Positions 25,724 to 35,589 are shown, counted from the first letter of the stretch. The stretch is 64,000 bases of DNA from JAZDRH01 sp047470865 (GCF_047470865.1 NZ_JAZDRH010000014.1:1-64000); one strand, 5' to 3'. Numbers and translations: made by a program. Notes: generated from the sequence alone by a model not told the origin.

Positions 25724-26614
25724 ATGGAACAATTTCGCAATATAGGCATTATTGGACGTTTAGGCAGTGCTAAAGTGCTGGAAACTATCCGTCGCCTTAA
25801 ACGCTATTTATTAGGGCGCCATCTGAATGTGATTTTAGAAGAAAGTATTGCGGAGATGTTACCAGGACATCATTTGCAAACTAGTTCGCGCAAGCTATTA
25901 GGTGAAGTCTGTGATTTAGTTATAGTGGTAGGCGGCGATGGAAGCATGCTGGGTGCAGCGCGCGCTTTGCTTAAAAGCAAAGTACCTGTTTTAGGTATTA
26001 ATCGGGGTAACTTAGGATTTTTAACAGATATTGCACCTAGCCAATTAGAAGAGAAAATTGCTGAAGTGTTATCGGGGCGTTATACCACTGAACAGCGATT
26101 TTTATTGGAAACAGAAGTGCGGCGTAATGGCGTGCCTATTGGTCAGGGTGATGCACTTAACGATGTTGTGCTGCATCCAGGCAAATCGACCCGTATGATT
26201 GAGTTTGAGCTATTTATAGATGGCCAATTTGTGTATAGCTTAAAAGCTGATGGTTTGATTATCTCAACGCCTACAGGGTCTACGGCTTATGCTCTGTCAG
26301 CGGGGGGGCCTATTATGCATCCAAAGCTAGATGTTATAGGGGTTGTACCTATGTATCCGCATACATTATCAAGTCGTCCTATAGTGGTCAGCGCTGATAG
26401 TGAAATGAAAATTATTATTTCCTCAGATTTAACCATCTACCCATTGGTATCCTTTGATGGGCAAAATCATATTACCTGTACGCCAGGTGATACCATCCAC
26501 ATTCAACGCAAGCCGCATAAGCTGACTTTGATACATCCTTTAGATCATAACTACTATGCAGTGTGTCGCGACAAGCTAGGCTGGGGTAGTCGACTTGGGC
26601 AAGGAGAAGACTAA
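25724..26614 (+). CDS. nadK: NAD kinase
   Basis: The 296-residue protein is ATP-dependent NAD kinase, making NADP in the cytoplasm. The GGDGSML motif (70-76) and the later STPTGSTAYALSAGGPI (about 185-201) are diagnostic. The stop codon shares a base with the start of the next gene (TAATG), so translation is coupled. It heads a run (phosphoesterase, rhomboid, YeaC, DUF2797, pepN) that has the same order in Pseudomonas as far as I recall. Confidence 0.96.
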   Translation: MEQFRNIGIIGRLGSAKVLETIRRLKRYLLGRHLNVILEESIAEMLPGHHLQTSSRKLLGEVCDLVIVVGGDGSMLGAARALLKSKVPVLGINRGNLGFLTDIAPSQLEEKIAEVLSGRYTTEQRFLLETEVRRNGVPIGQGDALNDVVLHPGKSTRMIEFELFIDGQFVYSLKADGLIISTPTGSTAYALSAGGPIMHPKLDVIGVVPMYPHTLSSRPIVVSADSEMKIIISSDLTIYPLVSFDGQNHITCTPGDTIHIQRKPHKLTLIHPLDHNYYAVCRDKLGWGSRLGQGED

Positions 26615-27591
26615 TGCAGCTTGACCCATCACGTAGTTATGATGTGATAGGTGATGTGCATGGTTGCGCTTATACACTGGAAAAGCTGCTGGATCAGCTA
26701 GGTTACCGCTTGCAACGAGGGGTATGGCAGCACCCGCAGCGACAAGTGCTATTTTTGGGGGATATTGTAGATCGTGGGCCTAATATACGGCGGGCATTGC
26801 ATATTGTTTATAACATGGTGCAGGCAGGGTTGGCTCATTGCATTATGGGCAATCATGAGTTTTATGCTTTGGCTTGGCATACATTAGCGCCAGCAGGGAG
26901 TAGTGCTGTTTTTGTGCGTGAACATAATGCTCGCCATCAGCGGTTAATACAGGAAACCCACGAGCAGTTTTTAGCTTACCCTAAAGAATGGCAGCAGTTT
27001 ATCGCCTGGTTTGCGGATATGCCGTTGTTTATGGAGCATACACGCTGCCGATTGGTCCACGCCTATTGGGATGACGAACTTATTAAAACCCTAAGATGCC
27101 GCTTTCCAGAGGGGCGTGTTGATCTGGCTTTTTTACAGCAAGCTGCTATCCCTAAAAGTTTTGCCCGTCAAGTATTTAATCGTTTGTTACGTGGTATTAA
27201 TCTGCCGCTACCTCAAGGGGTAAGTCTCACCAGTGAAGATGGTTATACCCGCGGCTCATTCCGTAGCAAGTTTTGGCAAGAAGATCAGCCACCCCAGACA
27301 TACGGCGACGTTGTTTTTCAGCCAGATGCCTTACCTGAACATGTTGCTCAGCTACCTTTGCCCTCACGTTATAAAGAATTTTTGGCCAGTTATGATAAAA
27401 CGCAGCCAATGTTGTTTGTAGGTCACTATTGGCGTCAAGGCCAGCCTCAGGCGTTAACAACTAACGTAGCCTGCTTAGATTATAGTGCAGTACAAGGCGG
27501 TAAATTAGTGGCGTATCGTTTGGATCAGGAAACACAGTTAGATGATAACAAATTTGTCTGGGTTGATGTGGACAGAAAGGACCTTGCATAA
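26614..27591 (+). CDS. Metallophosphoesterase (calcineurin-like)
   Basis: The 325-residue protein has the full binuclear metal signature near the N-terminus: DVIGDVHG (9-16), LGDIVDRG (about 50-57) and MGNHEFYAL (about 81-89), with a later His in FVGHYW. It belongs to the PP2A/ApaH-like phosphoesterases; the substrate (protein phosphate, dinucleoside polyphosphate or other) is unknown. It overlaps nadK by one base and is followed at once by the rhomboid gene, so all three are translated in step. Confidence 0.88.
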   Translation: MQLDPSRSYDVIGDVHGCAYTLEKLLDQLGYRLQRGVWQHPQRQVLFLGDIVDRGPNIRRALHIVYNMVQAGLAHCIMGNHEFYALAWHTLAPAGSSAVFVREHNARHQRLIQETHEQFLAYPKEWQQFIAWFADMPLFMEHTRCRLVHAYWDDELIKTLRCRFPEGRVDLAFLQQAAIPKSFARQVFNRLLRGINLPLPQGVSLTSEDGYTRGSFRSKFWQEDQPPQTYGDVVFQPDALPEHVAQLPLPSRYKEFLASYDKTQPMLFVGHYWRQGQPQALTTNVACLDYSAVQGGKLVAYRLDQETQLDDNKFVWVDVDRKDLA

Positions 27592-28458
27592 ATGACGCTT
27601 ACTCCACTTTTAAAAGCCCCACTAGAGATTGACTTGCGTGGCTTACTGAATGTATTGCGCCATGCAGAGATTGAGCATCGTGTGACAGAAGAACAAGGAC
27701 AGCAAGTATTGTGGGTTGATGAAACTAAATTACACACAGCCGCTGTTTTAGCTCAATCCTACTCACAAGGTGACAATTTGCCTGCCACTGAACCTTTGTC
27801 GGGTAGCGCTTATTCCACCACCTTTGCTTTACGTTGGTGGCTGGCGCCAATAACTTACCTTTTTATTGGGATTAGCATTGTATTAGCTGTTATTACGCAG
27901 CTGGGGGAGAACGTCAATACGGTGCAGTGGTTTAGTTTTATCCCTTTCCAGATTGTAGGGCATGAGCTGTCTTTTTCTGCATCTATACCTAGTGCCTTTA
28001 CGCAAACAGAAATATGGCGTTGGTTTACCCCTATGTTTTTGCACTTTGGGGTGGCGCACATTGCGATGAACTCCTTATGGATGTTTGAGCTTGGGCGACG
28101 TATAGAGCGACAAGTAGGAAGCTTAAACTTTATGCTATTGGCATTGCTAACAGGTTTTATAGCCAATGCAGCGCAGTTTATTTATGAACCTTCCCCTTTT
28201 TTTGGTGGCTTGTCTGGTTTGATTTATGCGTTATTAGGCTATTGCTGGATTTATAATCGTTTTATTCCCAGTGTTTTTGCCGATTTGCCACGTGCTATTA
28301 TCGTCATGATGCTAGTATGGCTAGTGGTCTGTATGACAGGTATTCTAGGTGCGATGGGACTTGGCAAAATAGCCAATGCAGCCCACCTAGGCGGGTTAAT
28401 TTCAGGTTGTTTAGCTGGCGCTTTATTTGGTTGGCTAGCAAAACGACGCTCTTATTAG
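27592..28458 (+). CDS. Rhomboid intramembrane serine protease
   Basis: The 288-residue protein has an N-terminal cytoplasmic domain of about 80 residues and six or seven membrane helices. The catalytic pair is clear: Ser208 in GGLSGL and His265 in NAAHLGG, with the HxxxN motif (His156, Asn160) of the oxyanion site. Rhomboids cut single-pass membrane proteins within or near the bilayer. The N-terminal domain is of the type found in GlpG-like proteins. It lies between the phosphoesterase and yeaC, with no gap to the former. Confidence 0.92.
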   Translation: MTLTPLLKAPLEIDLRGLLNVLRHAEIEHRVTEEQGQQVLWVDETKLHTAAVLAQSYSQGDNLPATEPLSGSAYSTTFALRWWLAPITYLFIGISIVLAVITQLGENVNTVQWFSFIPFQIVGHELSFSASIPSAFTQTEIWRWFTPMFLHFGVAHIAMNSLWMFELGRRIERQVGSLNFMLLALLTGFIANAAQFIYEPSPFFGGLSGLIYALLGYCWIYNRFIPSVFADLPRAIIVMMLVWLVVCMTGILGAMGLGKIANAAHLGGLISGCLAGALFGWLAKRRSY

Positions 28459-28474
28459 GTATTAGGAATCGGCG

Positions 28475-28747
28475 ATGCAAGATTTTGTAGAATTATTAGC
28501 AAATTTAGATGAAAACACCTATCAGCAGTTTAAAACGGCACTTGAGCTGAGCAAATGGCCAGATGGACGTCGTTTAACGCAAGAACAAAAAGAAACTGTA
28601 ATGATGGCAATTATTGCTTGGGAACAACAAAATCTTCCAGAAGATCAGCGGACAGGCTACATGGGTGGGCAAGAGTGCGGCTCAAAAAGTAAAAAGACAG
28701 CATCAGATGATAGCTTATTTGCGCCCGCAAAAGGAACATTACATTAA
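28475..28747 (+). CDS. YeaC family (DUF1315) protein
   Basis: The 90-residue acidic protein matches the YeaC/DUF1315 family, with its EELLANLDENTYQQFKTALELSKWPDGR-like opening and QKETVMMAIIAWEQQNLPEDQRTGYM core. Its function is unknown in all species I know. A GGAATCGG stretch precedes the ATG. It overlaps the next start codon (TAATG), so the pair is translationally coupled. Confidence 0.85.
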   Translation: MQDFVELLANLDENTYQQFKTALELSKWPDGRRLTQEQKETVMMAIIAWEQQNLPEDQRTGYMGGQECGSKSKKTASDDSLFAPAKGTLH

Positions 28748-29592
28748 TGTTGGAGTTAGCTCGCGGTAGCCTAGAAAAAATGCAGACACAGCTTGCTGAT
28801 CCTATTGAGTATCAGCTCGTTTTAGGTGAGCAGCGTATTCAATTAAGTCCGTATTTAGGTAAGCATTTAAAGCTTGAATATTTAAGTAGTATTTTGTGTT
28901 GCCATTGCGGGCATAAAACCAAAACTAGTTTTGGCCAAGGCTATTGTTGGAATTGTTTTCAGACACTAGCACAATGTGATAGCTGTATGATGGCGCCTGA
29001 ACGTTGTCATTATGAACAAGGTACTTGCCGTGAACCGAGCTGGGCTGAGCAATTTTGTATGTCAGACCACATTGTTTATTTGGCTAACTCCTCAGCGTTA
29101 AAAGTAGGCATCACACGTGCTACTCAAATTCCAACACGCTGGATAGATCAAGGTGCTACACAAGGTTTGCCTATTTTTCGTGTAGCGACTAGACAGCAAT
29201 CAGGCCTAATTGAGGATGCCTTGCGTGAGCATGTTAGTGATCGAACAAATTGGCGTGCTATGCTAAAAAATGATGCAAAGCAGCTGGATATGGCCGCTCA
29301 GCGTGATCAGTTATTAAGCCGCTGTGAAGCTAGTATTTATCAATTACAACAGCGCTTTGGATTACAAGCGATTCAGCCGTTTGAACAACGGGAGAGCTTG
29401 TTTTTACAATATCCTGTACTGGAATATCCGGTAAAGATTAGTAGTTTTAATCTTGATAAAAACCCTATTGTCGAGGGTATATTATTAGGCATAAAAGGCC
29501 AGTATCTTATTTTCGATACAGGCGTTATTAATATTCGTAAATATACTGCTTATCAAATGGTGTTAAGCGTAAACGACACCACATTGTTTTAA
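28747..29592 (+). CDS. DUF2797 family protein with zinc-binding Cys cluster
   Basis: The 281-residue protein belongs to the DUF2797 family. Between about 53 and 100 it has a cluster of Cys pairs (CCHCGHK, CWNCF, CDSCMMAPERC, GTCREP) that should bind two zinc ions. A later segment (VYLANSSALKVGITRATQIPTRWIDQGA) closely resembles a GIY-YIG nuclease-like core. So a zinc-plus-GIY-YIG-like fold is a reasonable reading, but enzymatic activity is unproved. It is coupled to yeaC and followed by pepN. Confidence 0.8.
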   Translation: MLELARGSLEKMQTQLADPIEYQLVLGEQRIQLSPYLGKHLKLEYLSSILCCHCGHKTKTSFGQGYCWNCFQTLAQCDSCMMAPERCHYEQGTCREPSWAEQFCMSDHIVYLANSSALKVGITRATQIPTRWIDQGATQGLPIFRVATRQQSGLIEDALREHVSDRTNWRAMLKNDAKQLDMAAQRDQLLSRCEASIYQLQQRFGLQAIQPFEQRESLFLQYPVLEYPVKISSFNLDKNPIVEGILLGIKGQYLIFDTGVINIRKYTAYQMVLSVNDTTLF

Positions 29593-29606
29593 GGATGGGT
29601 TACTAA

Positions 29607-32261
29607 ATGCGCACAGATCAACCAAAAACAATACGTTTGAGCGATTACCAAGCGCCTGACTATTTAATTAAAGAAACCCATCTTACCTTTGACTTGCATG
29701 AAGACTATGCGCTTGTACATGCTCAATTGATAATGCAACGTAACCCTGAATTAGATGCACAACTGCCAGTATTAACCTTGGTTGGGCAAGAGTTAGTACT
29801 GGAGCGTATTGCATTAAATGATCAAGAGCTAACGGCGAATGATTATCAGCTCACAGAAACAGATATTAGCTTACAGCCAACAACGGCTGAATTTACCATT
29901 GATTCTACAGTACGTATTGAACCGCAAAATAACACAGCATTAGAAGGCTTGTACAAGTCTGGCAAGATGTTTTGTACCCAATGCGAGGCTGAGGGTTTTC
30001 GTAAAATTACGTACTACTTAGATCGCCCAGATGTGATGAGCCGCTTTACGACGACTATTACTGCAGAACAACAAGGCTACCCTGTGCTGTTATCCAATGG
30101 TAATTTGGTTGCTAGCGGTGAGGAAGGCGAGCGCCATTGGACTACATGGCAAGATCCCTTTCCAAAACCGGCGTATTTGTTTGCGTTAGTTGCCGGTGAT
30201 CTATGGTGTGTTGAAGATAAGTTTACCACTATGAGTCAGCGTGAGGTTACCTTGCGCATCTTTGTTGAGCCTGAAAATATTGATAAATGTCAGCATGCGA
30301 TGAACAGCCTGAAAAAGTCCATGCGTTGGGATGAACAAGTCTATGGTCGTGAATATGACTTAGATATTTTTATGATAGTGGCGGTTAATGACTTTAATAT
30401 GGGGGCTATGGAAAACAAAGGCTTGAATATTTTTAACTCAAGCTGTGTGTTAGCTAAAGCGCAAACTGCAACAGACACTGCGTTTCAGCGTGTAGAAGGG
30501 GTGGTAGCGCATGAATACTTTCATAATTGGTCAGGTAACCGTGTCACGTGCCGTGATTGGTTTCAGTTATCATTAAAAGAAGGCTTTACGGTTTTCCGTG
30601 ACAGCGAATTCTCCGCCGATATGAACTCACGCCCAGTGAAGCGCATGGAAGATGTCGCTTTCTTACGTACTCACCAATATGCCGAAGATGCAGGCCCTAT
30701 GGCGCACCCTGTGCGACCTGCTGAATACATGGAGATTTCCAACTTCTATACCGTCACCATTTATGAGAAAGGTGCTGAAGTAGTACGCATGATACATACG
30801 TTATTAGGCGCTGAAAATTTCCGTAAAGGCTCTGATCTTTATTTTCAGCGACATGATGGGCAGGCCGTAACCTGTGATGACTTTGTCGCAGCTATGCAGG
30901 ACGCGAGCGGTATCGATCTTACTCAATTTAAACGTTGGTATAGCCAAGCAGGTACTCCGCGTTTACAGGTGACAGATGAGTATGATGCGGCTAGCCAAAC
31001 CTATAAACTGCATTTTGAGCAAAGTTGCCCAGCCACACCCAATCAAACAGAAAAGCAGCCTTTGGTTATTCCAGTGAAGATGGGGTTGGTCGGTGGTTGT
31101 GGTTTAGATATGCCGATTCAATTGGCGGATGAAGTAAATGCGCAAGGTACAGAGCGTGTCTTTGCTATCACCCAGGCAGAACAAACGCTGACCTTTAGTA
31201 ACGTACCTCAGCAGCCAATACCTTCATTGCTACGTGGTTATTCAGCGCCAGTCATCTTGCAGTATAACTATAGCCGCGATCAACTGATGTTCTTGATGGC
31301 AAACGATAACGATAGTTTTAATCGTTGGGAGGCTGGTCAACAGCTGGCGCTGGCGGTACTCAAAGAGGTGACTGAGCAAATCATCAATAACCAAGAAGTA
31401 CAGATTGATGGTCGGTTAATCAAAGCGTTATCTGCCGTTTTAGCGGATTCACGCTTAGATCAAGCCGTTGTTGCACAGATGTTTACGTTGCCAAGTGAAG
31501 CCTATGTTATCGAGCAAATCCCAGAAGCTGATGCGGGTGCTATTTGTAAAGCCTGTGATTTAGTACGTAAGCATATTGCCACTAGCTTTTATGAAGAGTT
31601 CCATGAACTTTACTTAGAACTAAGCACTATCTCTGCTCAAACACCTTATATTGCCGAGGCGGAGCATTTCGCCCGTCGTAGCCTGCAAAACATAGCGTTA
31701 AAATATGCCATGTTAACAGGCAGTGAAGACATGGAAGATTTATGCCTTCAACAGTTTGAAACAGCAGATAATATGACTGAACGCTTAGCTGCCTTGTCGT
31801 ATTTAGTCAATGGCTTATCGCGTGCTAAGTCAGATGCGGTATTGGCGAGTTTTTCAAAAGAATTTGCACATGATTCTTTGGTGATGGATCTATGGTTTAG
31901 CGTACAGGCAAGCTCACCTAAAGCTGGCGATTTAGAGCATTTACGTGCATTAATGGCGCATGATTTGTTTAGCCTAAAAAATCCTAATAAAGTTCGTGCT
32001 GTAATAGGCGCGTTTGCTAACCAAAATTTGTTACACTTCCATGACGATAATGGTAGTGGTTATGCTTTCTTAGCTGATCAAGTGATAGCCCTAGATAGCT
32101 TAAACCCACAGATAGCAGCGCGGATGCTAACACCATTAACACGTTGGCGTCGTTTTAAACCACACAGCCAAGCCTTAATGCGTGCTCAATTAGAGCGTAT
32201 TAAAGCAAAAGCACAGCTTTCTGCTGATGTGTTTGAAGTTATTAGCAAAACGCTTGCTTAG
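29607..32261 (+). CDS. pepN: Aminopeptidase N
   Basis: The 884-residue protein is the gammaproteobacterial PepN, an M1 zinc aminopeptidase that completes cytoplasmic peptide breakdown. GAMENKG (substrate amino-terminus binding) and the zinc motif HEYFH (His302, Glu303, His306; third ligand Glu about 325 in KEGFTVFRD) are intact. Length and the domain order (beta-sandwich, catalytic, small Ig-like, helical) match E. coli PepN. AAGGATG lies near the ATG. It ends with a strong terminator and is the last gene of the nadK run. Confidence 0.96.
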   Translation: MRTDQPKTIRLSDYQAPDYLIKETHLTFDLHEDYALVHAQLIMQRNPELDAQLPVLTLVGQELVLERIALNDQELTANDYQLTETDISLQPTTAEFTIDSTVRIEPQNNTALEGLYKSGKMFCTQCEAEGFRKITYYLDRPDVMSRFTTTITAEQQGYPVLLSNGNLVASGEEGERHWTTWQDPFPKPAYLFALVAGDLWCVEDKFTTMSQREVTLRIFVEPENIDKCQHAMNSLKKSMRWDEQVYGREYDLDIFMIVAVNDFNMGAMENKGLNIFNSSCVLAKAQTATDTAFQRVEGVVAHEYFHNWSGNRVTCRDWFQLSLKEGFTVFRDSEFSADMNSRPVKRMEDVAFLRTHQYAEDAGPMAHPVRPAEYMEISNFYTVTIYEKGAEVVRMIHTLLGAENFRKGSDLYFQRHDGQAVTCDDFVAAMQDASGIDLTQFKRWYSQAGTPRLQVTDEYDAASQTYKLHFEQSCPATPNQTEKQPLVIPVKMGLVGGCGLDMPIQLADEVNAQGTERVFAITQAEQTLTFSNVPQQPIPSLLRGYSAPVILQYNYSRDQLMFLMANDNDSFNRWEAGQQLALAVLKEVTEQIINNQEVQIDGRLIKALSAVLADSRLDQAVVAQMFTLPSEAYVIEQIPEADAGAICKACDLVRKHIATSFYEEFHELYLELSTISAQTPYIAEAEHFARRSLQNIALKYAMLTGSEDMEDLCLQQFETADNMTERLAALSYLVNGLSRAKSDAVLASFSKEFAHDSLVMDLWFSVQASSPKAGDLEHLRALMAHDLFSLKNPNKVRAVIGAFANQNLLHFHDDNGSGYAFLADQVIALDSLNPQIAARMLTPLTRWRRFKPHSQALMRAQLERIKAKAQLSADVFEVISKTLA

Positions 32262-32266
32262 TTCAT

Positions 32267-32297
32267 AAGGCCAGACATAAGCACTCTGGCCTTTTTC
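32267..32297 (+). terminator. Terminator after pepN
   Basis: AAGGCCAGA and TCTGGCCTT pair around a 9-base loop, followed by TTTCTT. Confidence 0.8.
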
Positions 32298-32350
32298 TTG
32301 TCAGGATGGCACGGTCTCATTTAGTAGTTGAGTAAACTTAAGGTAATAAA

Positions 32351-34192
32351 ATGCATGATCAGTTTTTAATGCATGTGCTGTACTTAGGTAGTGGATTTCT
32401 GATTTTATTGCTCGTTATAGTGTCTTGTCTGAGAAGACAAAAGAAAGCACTAGATTCGTCGTTAAAAAAACTAGAAGAAAAAACACCTGAATTGCCGGTA
32501 ATGACGTTGAACAAACAATTACCAGCGCGTCGAAACTTTAAGCATTATTTAGAGAAAATCGTCGATCAAGCACGTGTGCATAACCAGTCTTTTTCTGTAT
32601 TTATCATTAGTGTGGCAGGCACTGAGCTATCGATACAGTTAACCAGTAAAGAGTTTGAGCTTTTTTTAGCTCAAGTTCAGCAACGGATCTTAGACTGTGT
32701 TGCAGAAGAACAAGTTGTACTTTCTCGTTTGGAAGGGGATGAGTTTGCTTTTGTCTCTATGCAAACAGACTACAAACAACTCTGTGCGCTAGCATCTGGG
32801 CTAATTCTTGCTGTTTCCTCAGCATTTCAAATTAATAAAAAAAATATTCATATTGAATGCAATATAGGCATTGCCTTATGCCCAGATCATGGGCTAACCA
32901 GCAAGGATATCATTAATAGTGCAGGCAGTGCATTGTATAAAGCCGTTGCTATGGGGCTGAATCAGTACTTTATTGCAGGCTACTCCAGTAACCAAATTCA
33001 ACAGCAAGTGGCGGAATTTGTCCGTGAAATGCATGTGGCTATTGAGGAAAACCAGTTTTTTCTTGAGTATCAGCCAAAGTTTAATAGCTGGAACGGAGGT
33101 GTTTTTAGCTTTGAAGCGCTAACCCGATGGCAGCACCCAGAACGGGGTATTATTCCACCTATCCAATTTATTCCCACAGCCGAGAAATACGGTGCGATTA
33201 TCTGTTTAGGGCATTGGATTATTAAGCAGGCCTTGATGCAGTTGAAAGCTTGGCATGATCTTGGCTTTAGTGCGATAAAAATGAGCATCAATATTTCTGC
33301 CGCCCAATTGCTTGATGCTAATTTTGTTGCTTACGTGCGCTGGTGCTTAAACCATATAACTGTACCAGCAGACTGTGTGATTTTAGAAGTCACAGAGTCT
33401 GTAGCTATGCATGATGTCGAGCATAGTATTACGACCTTAAATAACCTTGCTAACTTAGGCGTATTATTGGCGATTGATGATTTTGGGACAGGTTATTCAA
33501 GCTTATTATATTTGCGTTATTTGCCAGCTAATATTTTAAAAATTGATCAAGGCTTTATTGAAAATATTCAGCCTGGATCGCCAGATGCCATGATGGTTGC
33601 TTCTATTATTACGTTAGCGCACACCTTTAATATGTCAGTGGTTGCAGAAGGTGTAGAAACCTTAGAGCAAAAAAGCTTTTTGGAAAACTTAGGCTGTGAT
33701 TATTTGCAAGGTTACTTATTGGGGCGGCCACTGACAGCCGATAAAGCTACAGAAATCCTAATTAATAATGCCCAAATTGATACAGCTGCTAGCAGCTTAC
33801 AACGCATGCTATTGCGTGCTACACCAGAGGAAAACTATCAGTTATTCATGCAAACCTTAGAGCAGGCAATTGATGCTGTAGTAGTTATTAATGAAATGAA
33901 CCAAGTAATTATTTTTAATCAAGCCGCTGAAAATTTATGGGGCTATGCAAAGCATGAGATTTTAGCTCAGTCAATGCATCATTTAGTGCCAGAGAGCTTA
34001 CAACAGGAGTTTGATTCCTTTGTGTCTGAAAACCGCCATACTACAGCCCAATATCGTGGGCAAAGGCGTACTTTAAAAATTATGCGTAAGGACCGAACTT
34101 ATAAAGACTGTAGCTTGTCGTTTTCAAAAGTTATCGTGGGAAAAAGAGTGTTTTATACCGCCTTTATTCGTGAGTATATGCAAAATAGTTGA
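32351..34192 (+). CDS. Cyclic-di-GMP signalling protein (GGDEF-EAL-PAS)
   Basis: The 613-residue protein has one membrane helix (8-26), a GGDEF domain (about 55-215), an EAL domain (about 222-470) and a C-terminal PAS domain (about 490-610). The GGDEF motif reads EGDEF (128-132), so cyclase activity may be weak or lost. The EAL domain keeps EAL (255-257), the Glu in LEVTESV, DDFGTGYSS, the Lys in LKIDQGF and VVAEGVET, so it should be an active c-di-GMP phosphodiesterase. PAS after EAL is an uncommon order. Signal and target are unknown. Confidence 0.9.
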   Translation: MHDQFLMHVLYLGSGFLILLLVIVSCLRRQKKALDSSLKKLEEKTPELPVMTLNKQLPARRNFKHYLEKIVDQARVHNQSFSVFIISVAGTELSIQLTSKEFELFLAQVQQRILDCVAEEQVVLSRLEGDEFAFVSMQTDYKQLCALASGLILAVSSAFQINKKNIHIECNIGIALCPDHGLTSKDIINSAGSALYKAVAMGLNQYFIAGYSSNQIQQQVAEFVREMHVAIEENQFFLEYQPKFNSWNGGVFSFEALTRWQHPERGIIPPIQFIPTAEKYGAIICLGHWIIKQALMQLKAWHDLGFSAIKMSINISAAQLLDANFVAYVRWCLNHITVPADCVILEVTESVAMHDVEHSITTLNNLANLGVLLAIDDFGTGYSSLLYLRYLPANILKIDQGFIENIQPGSPDAMMVASIITLAHTFNMSVVAEGVETLEQKSFLENLGCDYLQGYLLGRPLTADKATEILINNAQIDTAASSLQRMLLRATPEENYQLFMQTLEQAIDAVVVINEMNQVIIFNQAAENLWGYAKHEILAQSMHHLVPESLQQEFDSFVSENRHTTAQYRGQRRTLKIMRKDRTYKDCSLSFSKVIVGKRVFYTAFIREYMQNS

Positions 34193-34203
34193 TATCTAGA
34201 TGC

Positions 34204-34234
34204 AAAAAAGGGCTATCTAAGATAGCCCTTTTGT
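34204..34234. terminator. Bidirectional terminator
   Basis: AAAAGGGCTATCT and AGATAGCCCTTTT are perfectly complementary, with A-run and T-run on either side; it serves the EAL protein gene and the convergent aminotransferase gene. Confidence 0.85.
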
Positions 34235-34246
34235 CTATTAGCGAGT

Positions 34247-35443
34247 TTACAAAACAGCAATAATAGCGTCAGTTACGAGGTCAATATTATTCATATTTAA
34301 CGCAGCTACACAGATTCGACCTGTGTTTACAGCATAAATACCAAATTCCGTACGTAACCGTTCAACTTGATCAGCAGTTAATCCAGAATAAGAAAACATA
34401 CCACGTTGTTGCATAACAAAGCTAAAGTCACGTTTAGCGCCTTTCTCTGCGAGTTTTTTTACCATAAGCTCGCGCATGGTACGAATACGCACACGCATTT
34501 CTGTGAGTTCTTCCTCCCACAGCGCTTTTAATTCAGGATTATTTAGCACATTGCTAACAATACGCGCACCATGAGTAGGAGGGTTGGAGTAATTGGTGCG
34601 AATAACACGTTTGACCTGCGAGAGTACGCGTTTTGCTTCATCAGCATCAGCACATACAATGGATAAAGCACCAACGCGCTCACCATAGTATGAAAAAGAC
34701 TTAGAAAATGAGCTAGAAACAAAAATGCGTAAGCCTGATTCAGCAAATAAGCGAACAGGGGCAGCATCTTCATCAGGGCCTTGGGCAAAACCTTGATAGG
34801 CTATGTCCATAAAAGGAATAAGTTTACGTGTTTGGCAAATATCTAATACAGTTTGCCAATCGTTAAGCGTTAAATCTGCTCCAGTAGGGTTATGGCAGCA
34901 CGCATGCAGCACAACAATAGTGCCTTCTGGAAGTGCTTTTAGATCAGCGAAAAAACCTTCACGATCAACATTATGCGTATTTTCGTTGTAATAACGGTAT
35001 TCAACCACTTCAAACCCAGCATTGGTAAATAATGCGCGGTGGTTTTCCCAGCTAGGGCTGCTAATAGCTACTTTAGCATTAGGTGTTAGTTGCTTTAAAA
35101 AATCAGCCCCTGTTTTTAAACCGCCAGTGCCACCAACAGCTTGCGTGGTGACTATGCGTTTATCCGTAATTAATTGGCTATTGTTACCAAATAGTAACTT
35201 TTGCACAGCGCTGTCATAGGTGTTAATACCATCAATAGGTAAGTAACCGCGTGGGCTATTAGTTTCAGCTAAAGCTTTTTCAGCGGTGGCTACAGCACGA
35301 AGTACAGGAATACGACCTTCTTCGTTGTAATACACACCAACGCCTAAGTTTACTTTATTCGCACGCGAATCAGCGTTATAGGCTTCGTTTAAACCCAAAA
35401 TTGGGTCGCGGGGCGCCATTTCGACGGCAGAGAACAGACTCAT
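34247..35443 (-). CDS. tyrB: Aromatic/aspartate aminotransferase (class I)
   Basis: The 398-residue protein is a class I PLP aminotransferase of the aspartate/tyrosine branch. The opening MSLFSAVEMAPRDPILGLNEAY, the NPTGADLT segment, and SSSFSKSFSYYGERVGAL with the PLP-binding Lys are typical of E. coli TyrB/AspC. In Pseudomonas the gene next to uvrB encodes an aromatic aminotransferase (PhhC/TyrB-like), which is the position here. It should interconvert tyrosine, phenylalanine or aspartate with their keto acids. TyrB versus AspC preference cannot be settled from sequence alone. Confidence 0.9.
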   Translation of the reverse strand: MSLFSAVEMAPRDPILGLNEAYNADSRANKVNLGVGVYYNEEGRIPVLRAVATAEKALAETNSPRGYLPIDGINTYDSAVQKLLFGNNSQLITDKRIVTTQAVGGTGGLKTGADFLKQLTPNAKVAISSPSWENHRALFTNAGFEVVEYRYYNENTHNVDREGFFADLKALPEGTIVVLHACCHNPTGADLTLNDWQTVLDICQTRKLIPFMDIAYQGFAQGPDEDAAPVRLFAESGLRIFVSSSFSKSFSYYGERVGALSIVCADADEAKRVLSQVKRVIRTNYSNPPTHGARIVSNVLNNPELKALWEEELTEMRVRIRTMRELMVKKLAEKGAKRDFSFVMQQRGMFSYSGLTADQVERLRTEFGIYAVNTGRICVAALNMNNIDLVTDAIIAVL

Positions 35444-35589
35444 GTTCGGCAGCTCGACAGTTTAATTAATAGGGAACAACGCGTCGCAGAATAGGTTAGG
35501 ACGCAGAACGTTTCTAAGAGTATTATAGTCACGCATATTTAGCGAGTACGAGTTGCATTTTTTCGAGATTTAGTGGTGCAGGAGTTGGC

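Noticed and set aside
35444..35589. SOS box upstream of uvrB
   Set aside because: E. coli uvrB is LexA-controlled, but no CTGT-N8-ACAG site is present in the 146 bp here.
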